Shown piece by piece: positions 35,246 to 43,181 of a stretch of 45,816 nt of DNA. Both the position numbers and the translations under genes were made by a program. This stretch comes from JBBPYC01 sp038200275. GTDB taxonomy: Bacteria > Pseudomonadota > Gammaproteobacteria > Burkholderiales > Burkholderiaceae_C. Within the stretch, counting starts at the first letter, position 1. Each line of letters begins with the position of its first letter. The stretch is from assembly GCA_038200275.1 (NCBI GenBank), contig JBBPYC010000001.1, forward strand, positions 1 through 45,816. The letters are read 5' to 3'. The notes beneath the pieces are model-generated. The model had not been told where the DNA came from. It did not search any database and saw nothing but the letters and a program-made list of their open reading frames with translations.

Positions 35246-35258
35246 ACGCGGGATATGG

Positions 35259-35311
35259 ATCGCACGTTCACGCGATTTTCATGACGACGAGGGCGACCTA
35301 GATTGGATGCA
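35259..35311 (+). promoter_or_regulatory. Shared promoter-like element, copy C
   Basis: ATCGC-N8-GCGAT, a perfect inverted repeat (35259-35276), followed after T and 21 bp by TAGATTGGATGCA (35299-35311). TAGATT could serve as a -10 hexamer; the inverted repeat would then sit over the -35 region. It lies 14 bp after the HK1 stop and upstream of the lipoprotein gene. Confidence 0.65.
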
Positions 35312-35369
35312 AGCACGCGACAGACGAGTCGCCTGCGAATCCATCGCCAACGAAAGAAAGGTCGCCGCC

Positions 35370-35639
35370 ATGAAAATCCGTCCCATTCCCGCTCATGAAG
35401 CAAAGAACTGGAACTCATCTGGCCTGCTGCCGTTCGTGACAGTTTGCGCGACTGCGCTGGCGGCTTTCGGCACCATTGCGTGCTCGAGCCGCATCACATC
35501 GCAGGCACCGCTGCCTATGAGCCACCAACCGGCGCCAGTTGCCTGGCCGATGGCGCGCAGCGACCCGTCGCTGCCATCGGCCGCGCAGGTGCTGCAGGGC
35601 CGTGTGTTCGATGCAGCCGAGCCGGCGCCGACGTTCTGA
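35370..35639 (+). CDS. Small lipoprotein, paralog of the one at 31779
   Basis: An 89-residue protein. The N terminus has a basic segment and a hydrophobic helix (LLPFVTVCATALAAFGTIAC) ending at a lipobox-like Cys, followed by a short Pro/Ser-rich part and the C-terminal SDPSLPSAAQVLQGRVFDAA and PTF. The tail is shared with the 31779 protein. An AAAGG ribosome-binding site precedes ATG 35370. It sits between the RR1-HK1 unit and the RR2-HK2 unit, directly behind element C. Not known to me from any characterised family; a signal or sensor-associated lipoprotein is a guess. Confidence 0.7.
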   Translation: MKIRPIPAHEAKNWNSSGLLPFVTVCATALAAFGTIACSSRITSQAPLPMSHQPAPVAWPMARSDPSLPSAAQVLQGRVFDAAEPAPTF

Positions 35640-35672
35640 GCCTTTGCTCGACCGGCCACCCGCGTCCGGCCA

Positions 35673-35703
35673 GCGCCAGAGGGTGCCCCCCTCTGGTGCG
35701 CGC
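35673..35703 (+). other. Strong hairpin between the lipoprotein and RR2 genes
   Basis: The arms GCGC-CAGAGGG and CCCTCTG-GTGCGC form an 11-bp stem with a small loop, but no T-run follows. It may block transcription from the lipoprotein into RR2 or stabilise RNA ends. Confidence 0.45.
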
Positions 35704-35754
35704 TGCGGCCCGGTGTGACAATCGCTTCACCCCTGTTCCTGCGAAAGCGGTCCG

Positions 35755-36387
35755 ATGCGCACGAACGTGCTGGTGGTCGAGGACGAACCCGAGTTCATGC
35801 GCCGATTCGCCGATGCGGGCCTGGAGCTGGCGGGCGGCGCCGCGATCGCGCTGCTCGACGCTGACGCGCCTGACGCGATGCTGGTCGATCGGGGCCTGCC
35901 CGACATCAGCGGCGTTGAAGTGATCCGCCATGCGACCGGGCACCATCCGGATTGCGATGTCATGTTCGTTTTGATGTTTGGCGACGACGCACACCTGGTG
36001 GCGTCGATCGAGGCCGGCGCGACCGGCTACCTGCTGAAAGACGCAACCGAGCAGCGCATTGCGGCCGGCATCCACGAGTTGCGCTTGGGCGGCTCGCCGA
36101 TCAGCCCGAGCATCGCGCGGCGCTTGCTTTCCCGGTCTCGCGTCTCAGTCACGCCGGGCGCGCCGGATGCACCCGCGACGGCGTGGTCGGAGCCACCGCT
36201 GCTGATCGAGCGCGAAACTGAAATCCTGCGTCTCACGACCAAGGGGTTGGGCTTCGACACGATCGGCGGCCTGCTCCAGATCTCGCCGCACATTGTTGTC
36301 GCACACGTCAAGAAAATCTATCGCAGGCTGGCCGTGCATTCACGCAGCGAGGCGGTGTATGAAGCGAGCCAGTTGGGTCTGCTTTGA
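35755..36387 (+). CDS. NarL/FixJ-family response regulator (RR2) with altered receiver
   Basis: A 210-residue paralog of RR1. The acidic pair (VLVVEDEPEF), phospho-acceptor Asp45 and Lys (YLLKDA) remain, but ten residues covering the second beta-strand (RR1: DPQLRLIGAV region) are missing, and the switch Thr of RR1 (VVTMF) is Leu here (FVLMF). The LuxR-type HTH is intact (RETEILRLTTKGLGFDTIGG). The receiver is therefore unlikely to switch normally; the protein may be constitutive or depend on another partner. The kinase HK2 overlaps its end by 29 bp if it starts at ATG 36359. Confidence 0.88.
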   Translation: MRTNVLVVEDEPEFMRRFADAGLELAGGAAIALLDADAPDAMLVDRGLPDISGVEVIRHATGHHPDCDVMFVLMFGDDAHLVASIEAGATGYLLKDATEQRIAAGIHELRLGGSPISPSIARRLLSRSRVSVTPGAPDAPATAWSEPPLLIERETEILRLTTKGLGFDTIGGLLQISPHIVVAHVKKIYRRLAVHSRSEAVYEASQLGLL

Positions 36388-38341
36388 TCGACGCACCCGC
36401 GCAGTCATCGCGGCGTTGTGGCTGCTTTGTTGTGGTTGCTATTGCTGCACCGCCACCGCGGCCGATGAAGCGCCGCTCGGGTTCGGACCAGCGCTGCTGC
36501 AGGCCGGCTCGATCCATGAGCCGCCGCCGAACGCGAGTGACGGCTGGCAGCCGGTTCGCCTGCCGCACACCTGGCCTGCCAGCGAGTTGCCTACGGGCGC
36601 TGATGCGGTATGGCTGCACGTCGCGTTCGACTTGCCTGCAGGGCCAGACGATGTCGGTCCCTGGGCGGTCTATCTGCCCTATCTCGCCGCGGGCGGCAGG
36701 CTTTTGCTCAATGGCAGCCTGGTGGCCGAAGTGCCCGGCACGCGCCCCGAATTGAGCGTGAACTGGCACCGGCCGTTCCTGGTGGCCTTGCCGGCGTCGC
36801 TGCTGCACAAGGAAAGAGGCAACAACACCAATCGGTTGCTGATCGGCACTGGCATCGTGGCGGCGAACAAATCGTTCCGGCTTGCCGGTGTCTCGATCGG
36901 CCGCTATGTGGACCTGCTGCCGAAGTACGAGCGGCGCCTGTTCTGGGTGCGCACAATGCCGCAGATCACCATCGTCGTTTGCGAGCTGGCCGCGGCCTTC
37001 GTGTTGTTCATCTGGTGGCGGCGGCGTAGCGAAGTGCTATACGGCCTGTTTGGGCTTGCCGCGGCGTTTTGGGGCATACGTACCTCTACCTTCGTGGTCG
37101 AAGCGCTGCCACCCGCGCAGTGGCGCTTCTGGAACATCGTGGTGCTCTCGGCGACTGCGGGCTTCATCGTGGTGACTGCGATCTTTACATTTCGCCTGGC
37201 CGGCATGCGCCGACCCAAGGTCGAGCGCTGCCTTTTCGCGTACTGGCTGATCGGCACGGTCTGGGTGGTCTCGGCCGGCCGTGAGGGCCAGCCGCTCGTG
37301 AACCTGCTCTGGACCGGCGGCCTGATACCGATCGGCATCTCGATCTTCGTCACCTCTGCATTCATCGTCTGGCGTGACCGCACGCTCGCGGCTGCGGTGC
37401 TGCCGGCCACGCTCGGCCTCGCTGTGCTGGCCGGCGTACACGACTACATGATCGAGTGGTTTCCGGGCACGATCGACCGGCTGCTGCCGGACTGGCCAGG
37501 TCAGCGCATCTATCTGCTGCACCATGCAGCGAACTTGCTGTTGCTCGCGATGGCGGGGCTGCTGACCGCGCGCTTCATCCAGGCCGTGGGTGGGCTGGAA
37601 GACCTGAACCGCACACTCGAAGCCCGCGTCGCGGATCGCGAACGTACGCTCGCCTCGAACTACGAGCAGCTTGCGGCATTGCAGCGCGAGAAGGCCGTCG
37701 CCGAGGAGCGCCAGTTGATCATGCGGGATCTGCACGACGGCCTGGGTTCGCAGTTGTTTACCTCGCTGTCACGCGTTGAGCGCGGCGATATGGATGAACG
37801 GCAGATCGCTTCGGAGCTACGCGACTGCATCGCGGACATGCGGCTCGCGCTCGATGCGCTCGCGTCGCAGAGCGGCGACGTGGGCGCAGCTTTGGCGAAC
37901 TTCATGTTCCGCTGGGAGTCGCAACTGATCGCCGCGGGCATTCATCCGCACTGGGACATCGATCCCGGCCTGGAGGCAGCGGACCTCGCGCCGCACGACG
38001 CGCTGCAGGTACTGCGGATCGCGCAGGAGGCGCTGACCAACGTGCTCAAGCACGCGCGCGCGACCGAAGTCAAGGTGCGGTTGGAACGACACGATGACAA
38101 GATCGAACTCGAGATCGAGGACAACGGCTGCGGCCTCACGGATCAGCCCGAGCGGCACGGCAGCCGCGGCATCGCCAACATGCAAAACCGAGCGCGGCGG
38201 CTCGGCGGCCGGCTCGATGTGCGATCGAGCAGCTGCGGCACCTGCATCGTGCTGAAGGTGCCGATCGCGGCGCGGGCTGTCGCAAAGGCTCTCAAACGCG
38301 TCGCTTCGCTGCCGATCGGCGCCCCGCCACAAAGCGTCTAG
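36359..38341 (+). CDS. Membrane sensor histidine kinase (HK2), partner of RR2
   Basis: A 660-residue paralog of HK1. A signal-like N terminus (VIAALWLLCCGCYCCTATAA) precedes an extracytoplasmic beta-sandwich (about 45-190; WAVYLPYLAAGGRLLLNGSL), about seven transmembrane helices, the coiled linker (LEDLNRTLEARVADRERTLA), HisKA_3 with His459 and HATPase (EALTNVLKHARA, EDNGCGLT). ATG 36359 is chosen because the next in-frame start candidates would remove the signal segment. All kinase residues look intact, unlike the receiver of its neighbour RR2, so HK2 may signal to RR1 or another regulator. Confidence 0.88.
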   Translation: MKRASWVCFDRRTRAVIAALWLLCCGCYCCTATAADEAPLGFGPALLQAGSIHEPPPNASDGWQPVRLPHTWPASELPTGADAVWLHVAFDLPAGPDDVGPWAVYLPYLAAGGRLLLNGSLVAEVPGTRPELSVNWHRPFLVALPASLLHKERGNNTNRLLIGTGIVAANKSFRLAGVSIGRYVDLLPKYERRLFWVRTMPQITIVVCELAAAFVLFIWWRRRSEVLYGLFGLAAAFWGIRTSTFVVEALPPAQWRFWNIVVLSATAGFIVVTAIFTFRLAGMRRPKVERCLFAYWLIGTVWVVSAGREGQPLVNLLWTGGLIPIGISIFVTSAFIVWRDRTLAAAVLPATLGLAVLAGVHDYMIEWFPGTIDRLLPDWPGQRIYLLHHAANLLLLAMAGLLTARFIQAVGGLEDLNRTLEARVADRERTLASNYEQLAALQREKAVAEERQLIMRDLHDGLGSQLFTSLSRVERGDMDERQIASELRDCIADMRLALDALASQSGDVGAALANFMFRWESQLIAAGIHPHWDIDPGLEAADLAPHDALQVLRIAQEALTNVLKHARATEVKVRLERHDDKIELEIEDNGCGLTDQPERHGSRGIANMQNRARRLGGRLDVRSSSCGTCIVLKVPIAARAVAKALKRVASLPIGAPPQSV

Positions 38342-38944
38342 GCCGCCTGCAAGTCTGGGGGCAGACGGCGCACGATGGCCTGAGCCGGCATGCTTCGTCG
38401 CTGCGCCCCGATCCGGGCTCGCGGCGGTTTCAACGCCTGCAGCACAGCGGACAACGCTTGCCGTTTTCAAGTCGTTCTGCCGGCCGCCTTGCCGCCCTGC
38501 GGCTTGCGCAGACACCGGCGGTTGCCACCGGCATGGCGATAGAACAACCCGCCTTGATTGCCGTGCGCGGGTTGTTGGGCACGACCGCTTACCGCAAAAA
38601 CGGGAGAGCCGAATACACGAACACGCGATTGCCGACGCGGCGCGGCGCTTCTAGATTGGACTGTGCCAATCGAAGCCTTCATACCGGGTCCTGCGGCCTG
38701 GCACAAGCCGCTCGATTCGCGCCTTTTCACCGAAGTAGAAAGCCGTGAACAGACCCCATGATGCGACTCGCCCGTTCGGGTCGTGTCCACCCTTCCCAGC
38801 CACTGCGGACATGCTGACCGGGTCACCGGCGACCGCAAGGCTCGACAGCCACCTCTGCGTTCACCCCAGGGTCGCGGCGATGGCGACCCGGGATGAGGGG
38901 GCCGACAGCAGAGCCGGCATGCCGGCATCGAGTGTCTGACGGCC
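38342..38944. other. 603-bp gap with element A and no convincing gene
   Basis: Apart from the shared element at 38612-38664, I find no coding sequence with family features. A short frame from 38745 to 38939 lies after the element where other units have an exported protein, but it lacks a signal segment. It may be a decayed unit. Confidence 0.4.
38612..38664 (+). promoter_or_regulatory. Shared promoter-like element, copy A
   Basis: ATACACGAACACGCGATTGC is followed, 21 bp after the ATT, by TAGATTGGA (38652). It agrees with copy B at 43182 over nearly its whole left half. It lies between HK2 and the AEC transporter gene. Confidence 0.65.
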
Positions 38945-39865
38945 ATGGCCAACTTCGTGATGCTCGCAGCCTGCATGCTGGCCGGTCTGTGGCTGCGCAA
39001 GAGCGCCCGGCTGCCCGACAACGCGCATACGGTAATCAACACCGTGATCCTCCATCTGTCGCTGCCGGCGCTTACGCTGCGCTACTTGCACGAGATGGCG
39101 CTCGACCGCAGCCAGCTGCTGCCGGTGCTGATGCCCTGGATGCTGTTCATGGTCGGTGCTGCCGTGTTCGGCCTGGTCGGACGACTGCTGCAGCTGCCTG
39201 CGTCGAACGTCGGTGCGTTGACGCTGGTTGGGGGATTCGGCAACACCTCGTTCGTGGGCCTGCCGATGATCGAGACCTTGCATGGGCGCGACGGAATGAG
39301 CCTCGGCCTGCTGATCGATCAGCTCGGCTCCTATCTTGCGTTGTCCACGCTAGGTGTCGTCGCCGCGGCCTTTTACGACGCGCAGGGCGCGCTGCAGCCG
39401 GGCGCGATGCTGCGAAAGCTGCTGACATTTCCGCCATTCATCGCAATGGTCGCCGCGCTGCTGCTGTCCCCGGTGCCGTTCCCGCCGGTGCTGCGCGAGG
39501 TGCTGGCGCGTATCGGCGACACGCTCGCGCCGCTGTCACTGCTGTCGGTCGGCCTGCAGCTGCGTTTCGATGCGCTGCGCGAGCACCGGCGGTTGCTCGC
39601 CATCGGCCTTTTCTACAAGCTGGTGGTCTGCCCTGCGCTGGTGCTGCTGCTGGTATTGCAGACCGATGTCGGCCGTCAAGCAGCCGCGCATGTGACCGTG
39701 CTCGAAGCCGCGATGCCGCCGATGATCGGCGCCGCGATCATCGCTTCCCAGGCGAACCTGGCGCCCCGTCTGGTGTCGATGATGGTCGGGCTCGGCATTC
39801 CCTTGAGCTTCGTGACGGTTCCCACCTGGCATTGGCTCTTCGCTGTGTCGGCGGCCCTGCCGTAA
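38945..39865 (+). CDS. AEC-family (auxin efflux carrier-like) transporter
   Basis: A 306-residue integral membrane protein with about ten hydrophobic segments in the two-bundle pattern of PF03547 (MLAACMLAGLWLRKSARLPD, GGFGNTSFVGLPMIETLHG, LSLLSVGLQLRF, APRLVSMMVGLGIPLSF). The GNTSFVGLP and LSVGLQL motifs are typical. AEC carriers export or exchange organic acids such as malate or malonate; the substrate here is unknown. It sits in the duplicated signalling region, 280 bp after element A, so it may belong to the same regulon. No partner gene is fused or coupled. Confidence 0.88.
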   Translation: MANFVMLAACMLAGLWLRKSARLPDNAHTVINTVILHLSLPALTLRYLHEMALDRSQLLPVLMPWMLFMVGAAVFGLVGRLLQLPASNVGALTLVGGFGNTSFVGLPMIETLHGRDGMSLGLLIDQLGSYLALSTLGVVAAAFYDAQGALQPGAMLRKLLTFPPFIAMVAALLLSPVPFPPVLREVLARIGDTLAPLSLLSVGLQLRFDALREHRRLLAIGLFYKLVVCPALVLLLVLQTDVGRQAAAHVTVLEAAMPPMIGAAIIASQANLAPRLVSMMVGLGIPLSFVTVPTWHWLFAVSAALP

Positions 39866-39911
39866 ACGCGTGATCGGCATCCTGACTTTCCAGACATGAA
39901 AGGAGATCTCC

Positions 39912-40361
39912 ATGAACCCCCGTAACGACGAATTTCAAAGCCGCCGCGCAGGAGCCATTCGAACCCTGGTTGCGTGGCCAACAGCAGGCGCGGTACGGTC
40001 GGCTAACGCGGCACTGTCGGTGTCGATCGTGCTCGGCTGCGGTTGCGCGATCGCCGCCGGCGAGGCGGCGCCCGAACCGCACGATCCGGTACGGGCCTCC
40101 TTGTTCGGACAGGCGCCCGCAGACCTGCAGCAGATCTACCGGGTCTGCGCGCGCGAATCGGTCGCGGGCCGCTTGAGCGGCGCCGAGATCACGGCCTGCT
40201 CGATCGCATACGACGTGCTGCTCAAGCGTCAGTTCGGCGGCGACTTCGCGGCGCTGTTGAACTGGTCCAGGGCGAAGCGGGACGAACCGGTTGACTGCGC
40301 GGACGCGGACTGCAGCGCAAGCGAACCGGGCGAGAAGCCTGTTGCGCAAGGCGTCAATTGA
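39912..40361 (+). CDS. Exported protein of unknown function
   Basis: A 149-residue protein with a late hydrophobic signal (ANAALSVSIVLGCGCAIAAG, about residues 31-50) and a mature part with several Cys residues (CARES, ITACSIAYD, CADADC). Not recognised as any family. A strong AGGAG ribosome-binding site precedes ATG 39912, and it lies 46 bp behind the AEC gene, so the two are probably co-transcribed. The position, size and export signal resemble the other small exported proteins in this region, but without clear sequence similarity to them. Confidence 0.6.
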   Translation: MNPRNDEFQSRRAGAIRTLVAWPTAGAVRSANAALSVSIVLGCGCAIAAGEAAPEPHDPVRASLFGQAPADLQQIYRVCARESVAGRLSGAEITACSIAYDVLLKRQFGGDFAALLNWSRAKRDEPVDCADADCSASEPGEKPVAQGVN

Positions 40362-40682
40362 GAGCGGGCGGAGCAACGGCTGCAGCAGCAGCCTGCAGGC
40401 GCGGCGCCGCAGCAGGCCGACAGTCCTTTGCGCCGTTGCACCGCGGGCGGCTGCGGCATGGCCGCTCCCGCTTCACTGTCCCGCTTGCTTTCTGTGGCAT
40501 TTGCCGTGTCCGTGGTCGGCCGCTGCTATGGAGGTGCCGATTGCAACCACCTCGGCAGCATGCGTCCATGGCAACAACGCATGACCCGTCAACGCGCGAT
40601 TGGTGCCACGCCACGCCTTCCGATAGATTGGCGTGGCCGCAATGACAGCAGCGGCGCAAACCCGTTCACAGGAGCGAGAACC
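40362..40682. other. 321-bp gap containing element E
   Basis: No gene recognised. The only notable sequence is the fifth copy of the shared promoter-like element near its right end. Confidence 0.4.
40591..40631 (+). promoter_or_regulatory. Shared promoter-like element, copy E
   Basis: AACGCGCGATT (40591-40601), 22 bp, then TAGATTGG (40624-40631). Spacing is one longer than in copies A-D. The next gene start, 52 bp downstream with an AGGAG site, is a broken GNAT gene. Confidence 0.6.
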
Positions 40683-40918
40683 ATGTCATCGAACCCGCCG
40701 CATGCCGTTTCGCTGTGCCGCATTCATGGCCGAGAGGCAACGCAGGTGCTGGACTGCTTGATACGGCACTCGACCAGTCGCAGCGTTTCTGGGGCGGGCT
40801 GGTCACCGACGACACGATCGCGGACTATGTGCGCGGCCTGCGCGATGCGGATGACTTCGTGCTGAGCCTGCGGCACGGCGACGCGCCGCTCGGCGTTGCG
40901 CACGGCGTCCGCTACTGA
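40683..40918 (+). pseudogene. GNAT-like acetyltransferase, frameshifted N-terminal fragment
   Basis: The first frame gives VSLCRIHGREATQVLDCL, then the next frame gives DQSQRFWGGLVTDDTIADYV, LRDADDFVLSLRHGDAPLGV and a stop. Joined, they look like the start of a GNAT domain (first helix, then the strand pair with GVA). The acetyl-CoA site is missing, so the gene is both shifted and truncated. The ribosome-binding site and element E upstream remain. Confidence 0.5.
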
Positions 40919-40930
40919 AGGCGCTGCCGA

Positions 40931-40955
40931 ATTTGCTACTAATTATGTAGTTATA
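40931..40955. repeat. AT-rich dispersed repeat
   Basis: TTTGCTACTAATTATGTAGT and following AT-rich bases stand out from the GC-rich background and resemble the block at 30692-30716. It falls between the GNAT fragment and the LuxR-type gene; it may be part of that gene's promoter region. Confidence 0.45.
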
Positions 40956-41101
40956 AAACCATTATCAATAGGCGTTAATGGCTGATTCGATGCTTGAAGC
41001 CGCTGGCGAGGCAACCGCACTGATCGAAATACCGGCTCGTCGCTCGTTCGTAGTACAACCGTGCTTGCGTTCCTCCACAACCGACCGGATGGCCTTCCAT
41101 C

Positions 41102-42223
41102 ATGTCCATCGATCCCGAACCGCTGGTCGACCGCATCTACGAAGCCTCGCTGGTGCCCGAGTTGTGGCGAGCGACCATCGACGCGATCTGCGCCGTGTCC
41201 GGCTCGGCTACCGGCAGCATCATCTGCATCAACGAGCGTGACCGGACGCTACGCGGGATCGCCTCCGAGTTCGCCGAGGAAACCTTTCAACAATTCGCGC
41301 AGGATCCCGGTTCCTGGAACTCGACACGGGTTCGCCGCGGCCTCGCAGTGGACTCTCCCACCGCGAGCGGCTTCACGCGCTTTGAGGATCTGCTGAACCC
41401 GCAGGAACTGGAAGACGATCGGATCGAATCGATCCAGCGCAGGATCGGGATCGGCTTTCAAGTTTCCACCGTCGTGCATCTGCCCAGCAGCAATGTCGCA
41501 GCCATCACTTTCGAGCGCTGGCGGCACGAGGGCCGGCACACGGCGGCGGGCCTCGCGCAACTCGATGCATTGCGCCCGCATCTGGCGCGCGCCGCCGTGC
41601 TTGCGACGCAACTGGGGCTGGAGCACGCACGCACAATGGTCGCGACGCTCGAAGCGGTCGGCATGCCGGCGGCGGCGCTTGCGGCCGACGGGCGTGTCCT
41701 CGCAGTCAACGCAGCGCTCGAAAAAAGTGATCTGTTGCTGCCGCGCGCCTTCGGCAAGATCAGGGTCGCATCGGCCGCGGCCCAGGCGCTGTTCGAGAAG
41801 GCGCTGCAGGAGGCGCACAGCGTAGCGGCCCCGATCGTGCGCTCGATCGCCGTGCCGGCAGGCGCCGCCAATGCGACGCCCCAGGTGCTGCACCTGGTGC
41901 CGGTTGGCGGCGCCGCGCACGACGTATTCGCGAGCACCGCGCTGCTGTTGATCGCAACGAGCTTCGGCGCCGGCACGGCGCTACCAGACTTGCCGCTGCT
42001 GCACGGCTTGTTCGACGTGACACCGCGGGAAGCACAGCTTTGCGCCGCACTGGCCGCGGGCCATTCGCTGCAAGCCGCCGCTGCGCTGCTCGGCATGCAA
42101 TCCAGCACCGCACGCGCCCACCTCGATCACATCTTCTTGAAGACCGGCACGCACCGGCAGGCGGAGCTGGTGTTGCTGCTGCAAAGTGCGCAGCCGCTTT
42201 GCGCGCGTGCAACGCTTCGGTAG
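41102..42223 (+). CDS. LuxR-type HTH regulator with unknown N-terminal sensor domain (copy 2)
   Basis: A 373-residue paralog of the regulator at 29381-30508. Shared parts are the N terminus (LVDRIYEASLVPELWRATID, GSATGSIICI), the PAS-like middle (GMPAAALAADGRVLAVNAAL) and the LuxR HTH (VTPREAQLCAALAAGHSLQA, SSTARAHLDHIFLKTGTHRQ). No receiver is present. It sits 234 bp upstream of RR3 in the same direction. Two intact copies flank the kinase cluster, one on each side and pointing in opposite directions. The sensed molecule is unknown. Confidence 0.85.
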   Translation: MSIDPEPLVDRIYEASLVPELWRATIDAICAVSGSATGSIICINERDRTLRGIASEFAEETFQQFAQDPGSWNSTRVRRGLAVDSPTASGFTRFEDLLNPQELEDDRIESIQRRIGIGFQVSTVVHLPSSNVAAITFERWRHEGRHTAAGLAQLDALRPHLARAAVLATQLGLEHARTMVATLEAVGMPAAALAADGRVLAVNAALEKSDLLLPRAFGKIRVASAAAQALFEKALQEAHSVAAPIVRSIAVPAGAANATPQVLHLVPVGGAAHDVFASTALLLIATSFGAGTALPDLPLLHGLFDVTPREAQLCAALAAGHSLQAAAALLGMQSSTARAHLDHIFLKTGTHRQAELVLLLQSAQPLCARATLR

Positions 42224-42457
42224 CCCGAGCTTTCCGGCCAAAGAAAAACCCTCGCGCCGCTTCGTCTCCGGCTGCTGCGGTAGTGGTCTGGCGAGACACC
42301 CTCACTTCGCTGTTTATTGCTTGCTACGGCATTTGCCAGTGGCGCCGAGCGGGCGCTTCAGAGTAGCTTCGCAAGCAAGCGATTCGGCGCTCTTTGGCAA
42401 ACCCGATGCGCGGGGGGGGGTGCCGAAGTGCCCGAACGAAAAGGGAGAAAAAGCGAA

Positions 42458-43126
42458 ATGGGCGCAACCGCGATCGGTGTGCTGATCGTCGCAAGCGACG
42501 CCGACACGATGCGCTGCTGGACGCACGCGGTGCTGTCCGATACTCGACTGCGGCTGATCGCGGTCGTGGCCAGCCGTTGCGGTGCGGTCGCGCTGCTCGA
42601 AGCCACGGCGCCCGACGTGCTGCTGATGGACCTTGCTGTCGTCGAAGTGCCGGCGCAGGCTGGGCGCATCGAGCTGCTGCGCCATGCGAGCCGCGAGCAT
42701 CCGCGCTGCGACTGCCTCGTGGTCACGGGCAGCAGCGACGCGCAGGCAATCGCCGCGATCGAAGCCGGTGCCGCGGGCTGCCTGCTCAAGCAAAGCGCTT
42801 CGCCGGAGCAGATCATCGCCGCAATCCATGAGCTGCGCGCGGGCGGTGCGCCGCTCGATCCCGTCGTCGCACGGCGGGTTTTGTTGGGCCTTCGCGGCAG
42901 CAAACCCGTTCAGCCACCTGCCAGCGCGCCGCCATCGCTTTTGACGCAGCGCGAAACCGAAGTCCTGCAGCTGACCGCAAAGGGGCTGATGTTCGAGACG
43001 ATCGGCGGCCTGCTCGACATCTCGCCGCACACCGTGGTCGCGCACACCCGCAAGATTTATCAAAAGCTGGAGGTGCATTCGCGCGGCGCGGCGGTCCTTG
43101 CGGCAAGCCGTAACGGCTGGCTGTGA
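42458..43126 (+). CDS. NarL-like response regulator (RR3) with degenerate receiver, no adjacent intact kinase
   Basis: A 222-residue paralog of RR1 and RR2. The acidic pair that binds Mg is replaced (VLIVASDAD instead of VLVVEDEPE), and the loop after the phospho-acceptor equivalent Asp58 (LLMDLAVVEVPA) has lost the GLPDISG pattern, though Thr (VVTGSS) and Lys (CLLKQ) remain. The HTH is intact (RETEVLQLTAKGLMFETIGG, SPHTVVAHTRKIYQKL). It is probably phosphorylation-independent. ATG 42458 follows an AAGGGAGAAA ribosome-binding site. A nine-G run lies 38-46 bp upstream. Only a kinase fragment, at 44205, is nearby. Confidence 0.88.
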   Translation: MGATAIGVLIVASDADTMRCWTHAVLSDTRLRLIAVVASRCGAVALLEATAPDVLLMDLAVVEVPAQAGRIELLRHASREHPRCDCLVVTGSSDAQAIAAIEAGAAGCLLKQSASPEQIIAAIHELRAGGAPLDPVVARRVLLGLRGSKPVQPPASAPPSLLTQRETEVLQLTAKGLMFETIGGLLDISPHTVVAHTRKIYQKLEVHSRGAAVLAASRNGWL

Positions 43127-43181
43127 TGCGAGCCAACCCGGTTTGCGGCCGGTGCCGAAGTAGCAAAAACACGGTATGGCC

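Noticed and set aside
38745..38939. Short gene (64 residues) between element A and the AEC gene
   Set aside because: No signal segment, weak start context and no similarity to the other small exported proteins.
39861..39900. A possible sixth shared element (AACGCGTGATCGGCATC followed by CAGACATG) before the exported gene at 39912
   Set aside because: The left block is similar to copy D, but the spacing to the right block is about six bases shorter and the right block is poor, so I did not count it.
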